Under the pieces are notes generated by a model. The model was not told the DNA's origin and searched no databases. It saw only the letters and a list, made by a program, of their open reading frames with translations. From Macrococcoides bohemicum (GTDB lineage Bacteria; Bacillota; Bacilli; Staphylococcales; Staphylococcaceae), in NCBI RefSeq assembly GCF_042658685.1, contig NZ_JBHSQY010000012.1: 64,000 nt of DNA; one strand, 5' to 3'. A program made the translations under genes and the position numbers. Position 1 is the stretch's first letter. Each line of letters starts with the position of its first letter. Below, piece after piece: positions 43,191 to 53,014 of this stretch.

Positions 43191-45516
43191 GTTGAAAATA
43201 AGAAAAAATAAAATAGGAGCGGTCCTTTTAGTAATGTTATTCGGACTGCTCTTTTTTTCATTGATTTCGAAATATTCTTTCATCATGGTCACTGGACATT
43301 CCAGCGGACATGATTTATCAATGCGAGCAAGTGAAAAATATGTACGCAGTATTGTTAATCAACCTGTAAGAGGGAAAATACTTGATCGTAATGGTGAGGT
43401 CCTTGCTGAAGACATAGAATCATATAAACTTGTTGCTATACTCGACAAACGAATCAGCCAGAAAGGCAAGCCAGCTCGTCATGTCGTAGATAAAAAGAAA
43501 ACTGCTAAAGCATTAAGCAGAATAATTGATATGCCTTATAAATCAATTTTGAAAACACTTAGCACAAAAAAAGCATTTCAAGTCGAGTTTGGAAAAGCAG
43601 GTAAAGATTTAACATTTAATCAGAAGAAAGCAATTGAACAATTAAAGTTACCAGGTCTAACATTTTTCTCTGAAAAAAAACGATTTTATCCTAATGGCAA
43701 TTTTGCATCTCATTTAATAGGTTATGCTGAAAAGAATTCAGAGTCTAATCAAATCCAGGGTATGATGGGGACCGAAAAGATATTTGATACTTACCTTTCA
43801 GGTAAAGCAGGTAAAACGAGTTATAAACAAGATATTTGGCAATATGTTCTACCTAAATCAGGAAATGTAATACCTGCTGTAAATGGTGATAATGTTAAGT
43901 TGACAATCGATAAAAATATCCAAATATTTGTCGAAGATTCACTTGATCTGATGGTGAAAAGATACCAGCCTAAAGATTTATTTGCAGTTGTAACAGATGC
44001 TAATACCGGTGAAATCCTTGGCTATAGTCAGCGACCAACGTTTAATCCGCAAACACGAGAAAATTTTGGTGATAAATGGGCTAATGATCTTTATCAAAAC
44101 ACATATGAACCTGGCTCAACATTTAAAACTTTTGGTTTAGCAGCTGCAATTGAAGAAGGAAAGTACCAACCAAATAAAAAGTTTAAGTCAGGTGAGAGAG
44201 AAGTTGCCGGAAGTGTTATTTCTGACTGGAATGATATTGGATGGGGCATGATTTCTATGCATAAAGGTTTCCAGTTGTCTTCAAACGTATTAATGATGAA
44301 ACTTCAGGATGACGTTGGAACCGATAAGATGAAATCCTACTACGAAAAGTTTGGATTCGGCAAATCCACAAACTCACTGTTTGATTCAGAAGTTACCGGG
44401 CATATTTCCTGGGGTGATGAATTAAGTAAGAAAGTCTCAGCATTTGGACAATCGACTACTGTGAGTCCTGCCCAGATGATACAGGCGGAAACTGCAATTG
44501 TTAATGATGGAAATATGCTCAGTCCGTATTTTGTGAAAGATATTATTAGTCCGGATAAAAGTATTGTCTATAAAGGTAAGAAAAAAGTGATTGGTCAACC
44601 AATTTCAAAAACAACAGCGCACAAAACGATGAAAGCTCTATATGATGTAGTTTACGGTTCTGAAATGCATGCCTACAATTATCGTATTGACGATTATAAA
44701 ATAGCTGGTAAAACAGGTACGGCACAAGTGCCGGATACGAAAAATGGTGGATATGTAAAAGGCTATCAGCCATATATGGTAAGTTTTATGGGTTATGCGC
44801 CTGCAAAAAATCCAAGAGTAATTATATATTACGGTATGTCTTTAGCACAAAAAAATGCTGGGGAAGCATACAGTTTAGGTGTATCCAAAGGTTATAAACC
44901 ATTGATGGAAAATACTTTGAAATATTTAGATGTAGGCGCTACAAAAGATAAAGGTAAAAAGTTATCTTCAAAAGTGGAAGATGTAATTGGATCAAATGTC
45001 GATAAGGCAAGTGGAGTAATTGAAGGTAATGGCTTTGTACCGGTTGTGATTGGTGACGGTAATAAAGTTACTGGACAAACACCACAACAAACTGAATTGT
45101 TAAAAGGTGATAAAGTATTTTTATTTACAGACGGAAAAATTACAATGCCCGATATGACTTCATGGTCAAAACGTGATTTATTGATGTTTGAACAGTTAAC
45201 ACAAATCAAAGTTCAGTTTGATGGTAATGGTTATGTTGTAAAACAGTCAATTGCACCAAATACGGCTGTTAAAAAAGGCGATAAAGTAATGGTTTCAATG
45301 GATTCACTTGATCCGTTAAAACAATCACCTGCCTATGATAATATAATTGATGCAAATAAAAAGGATGAAGAAAAAGCATTGAAAAAACAGCTTGAAATAG
45401 AGAAGAAAAAGAATAGAAACACGAGTCAAAACTTAAATGATAGTTCAACAGAAGAAAATACGACAGAAGAAGTAACAACCGAAGCAATATCTACAGAATC
45501 TAAAACTACGGAATAG
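43177..45516 (+). CDS. pbpA: Penicillin-binding protein 1 (division transpeptidase with PASTA domains)
   Basis: A class B PBP, the septal transpeptidase that works with FtsW. 779 residues: short cytosolic part, one membrane helix (about 15-35), dimerisation domain, transpeptidase with STFK (S314), SSN (368-370) and KTGT (512-515), then two PASTA repeats (about 600-710) and a low-complexity Thr/Glu tail. Staphylococcal PBP1 has the same layout. Overlaps ftsL; followed by mraY through an unusual hairpin. Confidence 0.95.
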   Translation: MSRTKLKIRKNKIGAVLLVMLFGLLFFSLISKYSFIMVTGHSSGHDLSMRASEKYVRSIVNQPVRGKILDRNGEVLAEDIESYKLVAILDKRISQKGKPARHVVDKKKTAKALSRIIDMPYKSILKTLSTKKAFQVEFGKAGKDLTFNQKKAIEQLKLPGLTFFSEKKRFYPNGNFASHLIGYAEKNSESNQIQGMMGTEKIFDTYLSGKAGKTSYKQDIWQYVLPKSGNVIPAVNGDNVKLTIDKNIQIFVEDSLDLMVKRYQPKDLFAVVTDANTGEILGYSQRPTFNPQTRENFGDKWANDLYQNTYEPGSTFKTFGLAAAIEEGKYQPNKKFKSGEREVAGSVISDWNDIGWGMISMHKGFQLSSNVLMMKLQDDVGTDKMKSYYEKFGFGKSTNSLFDSEVTGHISWGDELSKKVSAFGQSTTVSPAQMIQAETAIVNDGNMLSPYFVKDIISPDKSIVYKGKKKVIGQPISKTTAHKTMKALYDVVYGSEMHAYNYRIDDYKIAGKTGTAQVPDTKNGGYVKGYQPYMVSFMGYAPAKNPRVIIYYGMSLAQKNAGEAYSLGVSKGYKPLMENTLKYLDVGATKDKGKKLSSKVEDVIGSNVDKASGVIEGNGFVPVVIGDGNKVTGQTPQQTELLKGDKVFLFTDGKITMPDMTSWSKRDLLMFEQLTQIKVQFDGNGYVVKQSIAPNTAVKKGDKVMVSMDSLDPLKQSPAYDNIIDANKKDEEKALKKQLEIEKKKNRNTSQNLNDSSTEENTTEEVTTEAISTESKTTE

Positions 45517-45542
45517 AAAGGAATCAGTTATCAAACTGATAT
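45517..45542 (+). other. Hairpin between ribosome binding site and mraY start
   Basis: AAAGGA at 45517-45522 is followed by ATCAGTT, ATCA, AACTGAT (45523-45540), a perfect 7-bp hairpin, then AT and GTG. Unfolded, the ribosome binding site is 20 bases from the GTG at 45543 and 29 from the ATG at 45552; folded, the gap becomes about 2 or 11 bases. No other ribosome binding sequence is present, so the hairpin may be needed for initiation. Confidence 0.6.
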
Positions 45543-46520
45543 GTGAAAAATATGAATGCATTAATTTTTGGAGTAGCAAGTTTTATTTTAACTGCAATTT
45601 TAGTCCCTTTGTTTATCCCATTACTCAAAAGAATGAAATTTGGGCAATCAATTAGAGAGGAAGGTCCGAAAAGTCATCAACAAAAAAGTGGTACGCCAAC
45701 GATGGGTGGTTTAACATTTTTAATCAGCACAATCCTTTTAAGCATTATTGCAATATTTTTTGTTGATGACAAAGGTCCGATTATATTATTGATTTTAGTA
45801 ACTTTAGGATTTGGACTAATTGGATTTGTAGATGATTACATCATTGTGGTTAAGAAAAATAATCAGGGCTTAACATCAAAACAAAAATTCCTATTTCAGA
45901 TATTAATTGCAGTTTTATTTTACATTGTGAGTAATGGTCTCGGCTTGCTTTCACTATCAAATGAAATTAATTTACCTTTTACGGATATTGGAATACCTTT
46001 ATCTATATTCTATGTTGTGTTTATAATTTTCTGGCAAGTTGGTTTTTCAAATGCAGTTAATTTAACAGATGGTTTGGACGGGTTAGCAACAGGACTATCA
46101 ATAATTGCATTTAGTTGTTACTTTTATTTAGCACATCATACGATGAGCCAGGGCATGGTGTATTACTTAGCGATTCTTATCGGAAGTTTATGTGGATTCT
46201 TAATCTATAATAAATATAAAGCGAAATTATTTATGGGAGATACTGGTTCCCTCGCTTTAGGAGGCATAATTGCTACTGTTTCTATCATGTTAAATCAAGA
46301 ATTAACTTTAATTTTTATTGGTTTGATGTTTGTTTTAGAAACTTTATCAGTGATGTTACAAGTTGCATCATTTAAATTGACCGGTAAGCGTATTTTTAGA
46401 ATGAGTCCATTACATCACCATTATGAATTAGGTGGATGGTCTGAATGGAAAATAGTAATTGTATTCTGGACAGTCGGTATTATTTCTGGATTAATTGGGA
46501 TTTATTTAGGAGTGAATTAA
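45543..46520 (+). CDS. mraY: Phospho-N-acetylmuramoyl-pentapeptide transferase MraY
   Basis: Makes lipid I from UDP-MurNAc-pentapeptide and undecaprenyl phosphate in the membrane. Up to 325 residues, ten helices. Conserved: GPKSHQQKSGTPTMGG, DDYIIVVKKNNQGL (Mg-binding aspartates), NAVNLTDGLDGLATG, FMGDTGSLALGG and PLHHHYE. Start is either GTG 45543 or ATG 45552 (MNALIFG); with the folded leader hairpin the ATG has the better spacing. Confidence 0.95.
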   Translation: MKNMNALIFGVASFILTAILVPLFIPLLKRMKFGQSIREEGPKSHQQKSGTPTMGGLTFLISTILLSIIAIFFVDDKGPIILLILVTLGFGLIGFVDDYIIVVKKNNQGLTSKQKFLFQILIAVLFYIVSNGLGLLSLSNEINLPFTDIGIPLSIFYVVFIIFWQVGFSNAVNLTDGLDGLATGLSIIAFSCYFYLAHHTMSQGMVYYLAILIGSLCGFLIYNKYKAKLFMGDTGSLALGGIIATVSIMLNQELTLIFIGLMFVLETLSVMLQVASFKLTGKRIFRMSPLHHHYELGGWSEWKIVIVFWTVGIISGLIGIYLGVN

Positions 46521-47861
46521 GTGAAGAATATAACAAGTTATCAGGGAAAAAAAATTTTGGTACTTGGTCTCGGGAAAAGTGGTTATGAAACAGCGAAGTT
46601 ATTACATTTACTAGGTGCGAAAGTAACTGTTAATGATGGCAAGGATATTAGCTTAACAAATGAAGCGAAAGAATTAGAAGCGCTTGAAATTAAAGTAGTA
46701 AGTGGACATCATCCAATTGAGTTATTAGATGGCATTGATCTTATCGTAAAAAATCCAGGTATACCTTATCGTATTCCTTTTATTCAGGAAGCACTTGACC
46801 GTAATATTCAAATTATTACTGAAGTGGAACTAGCATATGAGATTAATGAAGGCAAAATCATCGGTATAACAGGAACAAATGGTAAGACGACTGTAACATC
46901 ATTAATGGGTGACATGTTTAAGCATAGTAATCAAACAGGATTGCTATGTGGAAATATAGGATTTGTTGCTTCCTTAGTAGCACAAAATGCAAAGTCTGAA
47001 GATACATTAATAACAGAACTATCATCATTTCAATTGATGGGTATCAGACTTTTTAGACCACATATTGCTTTAATTACTAATATTTATTCTGCACATCTAG
47101 ATTATCATGGCACGCAAGATGAATATGTCAGTGCAAAATTAAATATCGTAAAAAATCAGACCGCAGAAGATTATTTAATTTTTAACTATAAGCAAAAAGA
47201 GCTGCTTAAAAATTTCGAAATTAAAAGTCAGATTATTTATTTCAGTACAGAAGAAAAAGTTAATGGTAGTTATATTGTCGATGGAAAAATTTATTTTCAG
47301 GATGAATTTATTATTGACGTAGACGAAGTAGTGTTACCTGGTAAACATAATCTTGAAAACATTTTATCAAGTATTACAGCAGCTAAACTAAGTGACATTC
47401 CTAACGAAAGTATTATCGCTACATTAAAGTCTTTTGAAGGCATCAAACATCGATTACAATTTGTAAAGACACATGCTAATGTGAAATATTTTAATGATTC
47501 TAAAGCAACTAACACTTTAGCAACTACTTTTGCGCTTGATGCGTTTGACTCTCCTATTCACTGGTTATGTGGTGGTTTAGATAGAGGGAATGGTTTTGAA
47601 GAGTTAGATGAACATGTTAGCAATGTTAAACATATGTATATTTTTGGACAGACGACTGAAAAATTAAAAGCATTTGCTGAATCACATCACATTCCATATT
47701 CAGTTTGTGATGACGTAAAAGATGCAGTTGTGCAAACGAAAGGTAAGACTGTGGCAGGCGATACTGTACTGTTAAGCCCAGCTTGTGCCAGCTGGGACCA
47801 ATATCCGACCTATGAAGTTAGAGGAGAAGACTTCATTCAACAAGTGAAGTTGCTGCAATAG
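46521..47861 (+). CDS. murD: UDP-N-acetylmuramoyl-alanine--D-glutamate ligase MurD
   Basis: Adds D-Glu to UDP-MurNAc-L-Ala in the cytosol. 446 residues: N-terminal UDP-binding Rossmann domain (VLGLGKSGYETAKLL), central ATPase with GTNGKTT (118-124), C-terminal domain with NDSKATN and LSPACASWDQY. GTG start directly after the mraY stop, with GGAGTG inside the mraY tail. Confidence 0.96.
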   Translation: MKNITSYQGKKILVLGLGKSGYETAKLLHLLGAKVTVNDGKDISLTNEAKELEALEIKVVSGHHPIELLDGIDLIVKNPGIPYRIPFIQEALDRNIQIITEVELAYEINEGKIIGITGTNGKTTVTSLMGDMFKHSNQTGLLCGNIGFVASLVAQNAKSEDTLITELSSFQLMGIRLFRPHIALITNIYSAHLDYHGTQDEYVSAKLNIVKNQTAEDYLIFNYKQKELLKNFEIKSQIIYFSTEEKVNGSYIVDGKIYFQDEFIIDVDEVVLPGKHNLENILSSITAAKLSDIPNESIIATLKSFEGIKHRLQFVKTHANVKYFNDSKATNTLATTFALDAFDSPIHWLCGGLDRGNGFEELDEHVSNVKHMYIFGQTTEKLKAFAESHHIPYSVCDDVKDAVVQTKGKTVAGDTVLLSPACASWDQYPTYEVRGEDFIQQVKLLQ

Positions 47862-47864
47862 GCT

Positions 47865-48761
47865 ATGGAAGATCAAATTATAGAAACGCCTCAGTATGTA
47901 GAGGAAAAGAAAAAACGTCGCAAACGAAGACAACGTATTCAGCTTGCAATTTTTTTAACAATCGTAGCAGTAGTTACTCTAATTTTACTATATATGTTTA
48001 CAAATATTAGTTACGTGAATAAAGTGTCTGTCAATAATACGGTACTAAATAGCAATGAAACTATTTTAAAGAAAGCTCAAATTTCAAATCGTGACCGTAT
48101 TTATAGTCTCAACACAGATGAAATATCAAGTAATATTGAATATTTAGATGGTGTAAAATCTGCAACAGTAAAAAGACATTTTCCAAATAAAGTAGCAATC
48201 ATCATTGATGAATACAATGTAATCGGTGTCTTACCAGATGGAAGCGAATTTCATCCAGTCTTAGAAAATGGTCAGATAATACATCAAATGAATTTTGATA
48301 GACCGAGTAACGCACCATTAATCAATAATTTTGGAAAAAAAGAGTTAAACCAACTCATTAAAGTGTTAAAACATACAAAACCGGCAATTGTTAATCAAAT
48401 TTCAGAAATTAACTTTGTTCCAAATGAACAGTCATCTGCACGTATTCAAATGTTTATGAAAGATGGTATTGAAGTTATAGGAGATTTAAGAACAATTTCT
48501 GATAAACTTGATTACTATCCAAGTATGGCTCAAAATATTGAACGCGATGAATCTGGTAAAATGATAAAGCCTGGCATAATTGATTTAGAGGTCGGCGCAG
48601 TATTTATACCATATGAATCAAAGAAAGCTGAAACACGACGACTTGAAATGGAATCAGAAATGAAAGCTAATGAAGCAAAAGAGAAAGAAAAAGTAGAGAA
48701 AGCAGTACAAGATTTACAAAAGCAGTTAAATAACGTAAAACAAAACAATACATCAAATTAA
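47865..48761 (+). CDS. divIB: Cell division protein DivIB (FtsQ)
   Basis: 298 residues: basic cytosolic N-terminus (KKKRRKRRQR), one membrane helix (about 29-47), a POTRA domain (VNKVSVNNTVL region), a beta domain, and a charged, coiled-coil C-terminal tail. Part of the FtsL-DivIC-DivIB scaffold. The ATG lies 3 bases after the murD stop without a clear ribosome binding site, so it probably depends on translation of murD. Confidence 0.92.
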   Translation: MEDQIIETPQYVEEKKKRRKRRQRIQLAIFLTIVAVVTLILLYMFTNISYVNKVSVNNTVLNSNETILKKAQISNRDRIYSLNTDEISSNIEYLDGVKSATVKRHFPNKVAIIIDEYNVIGVLPDGSEFHPVLENGQIIHQMNFDRPSNAPLINNFGKKELNQLIKVLKHTKPAIVNQISEINFVPNEQSSARIQMFMKDGIEVIGDLRTISDKLDYYPSMAQNIERDESGKMIKPGIIDLEVGAVFIPYESKKAETRRLEMESEMKANEAKEKEKVEKAVQDLQKQLNNVKQNNTSN

Positions 48762-48820
48762 TATGAAAAATATATTGTATTAAACTTTATAAAAAATTAT
48801 TTTATTCTAAAAAAAAAGCG

Positions 48821-48881
48821 TTTATAGTTTTCTGAATAAAGTCTATAATGTAATATTGATAGTGTATGTTAAACAAACATA
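48821..48881 (+). promoter_or_regulatory. Candidate ftsA promoter and leader inverted repeat
   Basis: TTTATA at 48821-48826, 17 bases, TATAAT at 48844-48849. Just downstream TATGTT and AACATA (48865-48881) form 6-bp arms around a 5-base spacer. The 138-base divIB-ftsA gap is the first real break within the cluster, so ftsAZ may have their own promoter. Confidence 0.5.
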
Positions 48882-48899
48882 AATAGGAGGTGCCTATCG

Positions 48900-50288
48900 A
48901 TGGAAGAACATTACTATGTTTCTATAGATATTGGATCATCGAGCGTTAAGGTAGTTGTAGGCGAAAAGTTTCATAATGGCATTAATGTGATAGGTACAGG
49001 TCAAACTTTTACTGATGGGATTAAAAAAGGTATGATTGATGATTTTGATGTTGCAAGTCATGCGATTAAAGATACGATTAAGAAAGCACAAATTGCATCA
49101 GGGATAGAGTTTGAAGATGTATTTTTAAAAATGCCGATTATTCATTCTGAAATTCATGATATTGAACATGAAATTACATTTAATGGTGAATCGACTGAAA
49201 TTACTGGAGAGCATATTGAAGAAGTATTAGATGGCATTCGTGCAAAAAATACTTCGAATGAAATTGAAATTATCGGTGTTTTCCCGAAAATGTTTAAAGT
49301 TGACGACTTACATGAAGTAAGTGATCCGAAAGAAATGATTGCAACGCAAAGTTTATCGGTTGATGCAGGTGTAATTACAACAAATCGTTCTGTATTAATC
49401 AATACATTGAAATGCGTTGAAAGTTGTGGGGTACATGTATTAGATGTTTATTCTGATGCATATAATTATAAACATATCTTGACGCCAACTGAAGTAGAGC
49501 TAGGTGCAGTAGTCATTGATATAGGTGACCAGTTAACTCAGGTGGCATATTATGAACGTGGCAATTTGTTTGACGCTGATAATATTCCAATGGCGGGTAG
49601 TCAAATTACAAATGATATTGCTCAAGCGTTAAATACAACTTTTGATCTGGCTGAGAAAGTAAAAGAGCAGTATGGACATGCGTTTTATGATTTAGCTTCT
49701 GAACAAGATGTATTCACTGTAAATCAAGTAGATTCTAATGAACCGATGAGCTTTAACCAAAAAGATTTAAGTGATATCGTAGAAGCACGTGTTGAAGAAA
49801 TATTTCTTGAAGTATTTGATTTACTACAGGAGATGGGATTGAATAAAATTAATGGTGGCTTTGTAATAACCGGTGGTACTGCTAACATGTTAGGTATTAA
49901 AGAATTATTATCTGATATGGTTAGTGAAAAAGTGAGAATTCATGTTCCACAACAAATGGGAATTAGAAAACCGGAATTTTCTTCAAGTATTTCTACAATC
50001 AATAGTGGTATTAGCTTTGATGAACTATTAGATTATGTTACAATTAATAATCATGAAACTACTTCTTTAGAGGAGCATGTTGAAGAGTACGTGGAAGAGA
50101 AACCAAAATCAAAAGGATTTGATGGATTCTTTAAACGTAAAGCGAACAAAGATGTTGAAACAGAAACTTATACATCTAAAACGATCGGCGCACGCGTCGA
50201 ACGTGAAGATGGTACTTTTGAACAACCTAAACATGAAAATGAAAAATCAAGTGTAATGAAAAAAATTATGAAATCTTTATTTGAATAA
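48900..50288 (+). CDS. ftsA: Cell division protein FtsA
   Basis: Actin-like ATPase that anchors FtsZ to the membrane. 462 residues: phosphate-1 motif SIDIGSSSVKVVVG, phosphate-2 VVIDIGDQLTQVAYY, adenosine motif VITGGTANMLG, 1C domain, a long linker, and a C-terminal amphipathic helix (SSVMKKIMKSLFE) as membrane tag. AGGAGGTG precedes the ATG. Confidence 0.95.
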   Translation: MEEHYYVSIDIGSSSVKVVVGEKFHNGINVIGTGQTFTDGIKKGMIDDFDVASHAIKDTIKKAQIASGIEFEDVFLKMPIIHSEIHDIEHEITFNGESTEITGEHIEEVLDGIRAKNTSNEIEIIGVFPKMFKVDDLHEVSDPKEMIATQSLSVDAGVITTNRSVLINTLKCVESCGVHVLDVYSDAYNYKHILTPTEVELGAVVIDIGDQLTQVAYYERGNLFDADNIPMAGSQITNDIAQALNTTFDLAEKVKEQYGHAFYDLASEQDVFTVNQVDSNEPMSFNQKDLSDIVEARVEEIFLEVFDLLQEMGLNKINGGFVITGGTANMLGIKELLSDMVSEKVRIHVPQQMGIRKPEFSSSISTINSGISFDELLDYVTINNHETTSLEEHVEEYVEEKPKSKGFDGFFKRKANKDVETETYTSKTIGARVEREDGTFEQPKHENEKSSVMKKIMKSLFE

Positions 50289-50321
50289 TAATTGGCCACA
50301 ATTATATAGGAGGAAAATTGA

Positions 50322-51449
50322 ATGTTAGAATTTGAACAGGGCTTTAATCACTTAGCAACATTAAAAGTAATCGGTGTAGGGGGCGGCGGTAATAACGCCG
50401 TAAACCGAATGATTGATCACGGTATGAACAATGTAGAATTTATTGCGATCAATACTGATGGCCAAGCTTTAAACTTATCTAAAGCAACTTCTAAAATCCA
50501 AATCGGTGAAAAATTAACACGTGGTTTAGGGGCTGGAGCAAATCCTGAAATTGGTAAGAAAGCAGCTGAAGAGTCACGTGAACAAATTGAAGATGCAATC
50601 CAGGGCGCAGATATGGTATTTGTAACTGCTGGTATGGGTGGCGGAACTGGTACAGGTGCTGCACCAGTTGTAGCTAAAATTGCTAAAGAGATGGGTGCTT
50701 TAACAGTTGGTGTCGTTACGCGTCCTTTCTCATTTGAAGGCCGTAAACGTCAAACACAAGCTGCTGCGGGTGTTGAAGCAATGAAAGCTGCAGTAGATAC
50801 ATTAATCGTTATTCCAAATGATCGCTTATTAGACATCGTTGACAAATCAACGCCAATGATGGAAGCATTCAAAGAAGCAGATAACGTATTACGTCAAGGT
50901 GTACAAGGTATTTCTGATTTAATCGCAGTATCTGGTGAAGTAAACTTAGACTTCGCAGACGTTAAGACAATTATGAGTAACCAAGGTTCTGCTTTAATGG
51001 GTATCGGTGTATCTAGTGGTGAGAACCGTGCAATCGAAGCAGCGAAAAAAGCGATTTCTTCTCCATTACTTGAAACATCTATCGTGGGTGCTCAAGGGGT
51101 ATTAATGAATATTACTGGTGGCGAATCATTAACGTTATTCGAAGCACAAGAAGCAGCTGATATCGTTCAGGACGCAGCAGATGAAGATGTTAATATGATC
51201 TTTGGTACAGTTATTAATCCAGAACTACAAGATGAAATCGTGGTAACAGTTATTGCAACTGGTTTCAATGACAAACCGACACGTAGTGTTGCTCCAACTG
51301 GCTTTGGAACACCGCAAACACAACGTGAGACACGCTCAGAATCAGTTTCTCAACCACAACAAGCACAACCTGAAAGAGAATCAAATAGAGATGATTTAGA
51401 TGTTCCAGGTTTCTTAAAAGACCGTGGTACACGTCGTCGTAGAAGATAA
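50322..51449 (+). CDS. ftsZ: Cell division protein FtsZ
   Basis: Tubulin-like GTPase that builds the Z ring. 375 residues: GVGGGGNNAVNRM at the N-terminus, tubulin signature GGGTGTG (106-112), NxDxxD-like NLDFADVK, a disordered linker, and the C-terminal peptide DDLDVPGFLKDR followed by a basic RRRR end, which contacts FtsA and SepF. AGGAGG precedes the ATG. Confidence 0.97.
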   Translation: MLEFEQGFNHLATLKVIGVGGGGNNAVNRMIDHGMNNVEFIAINTDGQALNLSKATSKIQIGEKLTRGLGAGANPEIGKKAAEESREQIEDAIQGADMVFVTAGMGGGTGTGAAPVVAKIAKEMGALTVGVVTRPFSFEGRKRQTQAAAGVEAMKAAVDTLIVIPNDRLLDIVDKSTPMMEAFKEADNVLRQGVQGISDLIAVSGEVNLDFADVKTIMSNQGSALMGIGVSSGENRAIEAAKKAISSPLLETSIVGAQGVLMNITGGESLTLFEAQEAADIVQDAADEDVNMIFGTVINPELQDEIVVTVIATGFNDKPTRSVAPTGFGTPQTQRETRSESVSQPQQAQPERESNRDDLDVPGFLKDRGTRRRRR

Positions 51450-51478
51450 TTCACTTAAATAATTGATTGACAATACAT

Positions 51479-51525
51479 CCGAACAAACATAAGTCGCTCT
51501 TTGATTTCTGTTTGTTCGGTTTTTA
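51479..51525 (+). terminator. Terminator of ftsAZ
   Basis: CCGAACAAACA, a 19-base loop, TGTTTGTTCGG, then TTTTT. Confidence 0.85.
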
Positions 51526-51551
51526 TATAATATGCCATTTTGGAGGCACAT

Positions 51552-52340
51552 ATGGAACCATTTCAATTAAAGAAACATACATATAACGTAGCTAATAATA
51601 ACAATAAAGTGATTGGCATTACGAGTCGACATGGTGGGATTAGTGATTATCCTGAAGGTAGTTTAAACATGGCGTTATATATTGATGATGCACCGTTTAA
51701 TGTCCATCATAATCAGGCGTTAGTAGCTAATGAAATTGGATTTAAAACGAGTGACTGGGTCTTTCCGATTCAAAAACATGGTAATAATATTCAGGAAGCT
51801 TTTTTAGAAGACAAGGGTACAAATGTATTAGAGCTTACACATAAATGGTTAGACGTTGATGGTTTATATACGAATGAAAAAGGTATACTACTAACAATGT
51901 GTTTTGCAGATTGTGTTCCAGTTTACCTGTATAGTGTTAAAGATGACTTCATAGCGTTGGGACATGCAGGATGGCGAGGTTCAGTAGGATTAATCGTTGA
52001 CCGACTTATAAAAGCATATACTGGTAATATCGATGACCTAAAATGTATCATTGGTCCGTCAGTCACTGCACCATGTTATGAAGTGAATGATGATATTAAA
52101 CGACAATTTACTGAACTAAATCTAGAAATAGAAGATTGTTTCCAGATTAATAAGAATAATATGTTTGATATTAACCTACAGGAAATTAATGCACGTATTG
52201 CGATGAATGCAGGGATTAAACAAGAAAATATAACTATCACAACACGTTGTACATCAACTGAGAATGAAGAATTTTTCTCATATCGTTTAGAAAAAGGTAA
52301 GACAGGTAGAATGTTAGCATATATTGGAACGAGGGATTAA
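51552..52340 (+). CDS. pgeF: Peptidoglycan editing factor / multicopper oxidase-like protein PgeF (YlmD)
   Basis: About 262 residues, DUF152/laccase-domain family. Conserved metal and active-site region: GSLNMALYIDD, LTMCFADCVPVYLY, ALGHAGWRGSVG, IGPSVTAPCYEV. Relatives act as purine nucleoside phosphorylases or edit cell-wall precursors (L-Ser misincorporation). TGGAGG lies inside the longer frame from TTG 51540, so the ATG at 51552 is chosen. First of the ylmD-divIVA block. Confidence 0.9.
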   Translation: MEPFQLKKHTYNVANNNNKVIGITSRHGGISDYPEGSLNMALYIDDAPFNVHHNQALVANEIGFKTSDWVFPIQKHGNNIQEAFLEDKGTNVLELTHKWLDVDGLYTNEKGILLTMCFADCVPVYLYSVKDDFIALGHAGWRGSVGLIVDRLIKAYTGNIDDLKCIIGPSVTAPCYEVNDDIKRQFTELNLEIEDCFQINKNNMFDINLQEINARIAMNAGIKQENITITTRCTSTENEEFFSYRLEKGKTGRMLAYIGTRD

Positions 52341-52341
52341 A

Positions 52342-53004
52342 ATGGAAGTTAAAGATAATCTGAAGGCTATCTTAAAAGATATTGAAGAGAGTAAGGCAAA
52401 TTCACCTTATAATCAGACGCCGACAATTATTGCGGTAACAAAGTATGTTTCAACTGAACGTGCAAAAGAAGCTGTATTTGCTGGAATTAAAGATTTAGGT
52501 GAAAATCGAATCGAAGGATTTATTGAAAAAAAAGAAAACATCGACAATGTGACGATGCATTATATCGGGTCTTTACAGACGAGAAAAGTTAAAGAAGTCA
52601 TCAATCAGGTAGATTATCTACATTCATTAGATAGAATGAGTTTAGCTAAAGAAATTCAAAAACGCGCAGACAAAAAAGTAAAATGTTTTATTCAGGTTAA
52701 TGTAAGCGGAGAAGATAGCAAGCATGGTATTAGTCCTGAAGAATTACAATCATTTACCCAAAGTTTAGCCAAATATGATAACATTGAGGTAGTAGGTTTA
52801 ATGACAATGGCACCGCTTGACGCCAATGAAACAGAAATTAGATCTTATTTTAAACATTTAAAGCATTTACAATTAACAATTCAAGAACTGGCATTACCAC
52901 ATGCACCATGTACTGAAACTTCAATGGGGATGAGTAATGATTACAAAATCGCGATAGAAGAAGGTGCGACGTTTATTCGTATAGGAACGAAACTCGTTGG
53001 TTAG
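52342..53004 (+). CDS. ylmE: PLP homeostasis protein YlmE (YggS family)
   Basis: About 220 residues, a monomeric TIM-barrel pyridoxal phosphate protein. IIAVTKYVS holds the PLP-lysine, with LGENRIEGFIEKKE, MHYIGSLQTRK, and SMGMSNDYKIAIEEGATFIRIG for phosphate binding. Controls cofactor and amino acid balance. The ATG follows the pgeF stop by one base with GAGGGA upstream; a GTG or earlier start inside pgeF is not needed. Confidence 0.92.
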   Translation: MEVKDNLKAILKDIEESKANSPYNQTPTIIAVTKYVSTERAKEAVFAGIKDLGENRIEGFIEKKENIDNVTMHYIGSLQTRKVKEVINQVDYLHSLDRMSLAKEIQKRADKKVKCFIQVNVSGEDSKHGISPEELQSFTQSLAKYDNIEVVGLMTMAPLDANETEIRSYFKHLKHLQLTIQELALPHAPCTETSMGMSNDYKIAIEEGATFIRIGTKLVG

Positions 53005-53014
53005 GAGGGAATTT

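Noticed and set aside
44892..45209. 105-residue minus-strand frame inside the PBP1 PASTA region
   Set aside because: Antisense shadow of a conserved gene; no recognisable domain or ribosome binding site.
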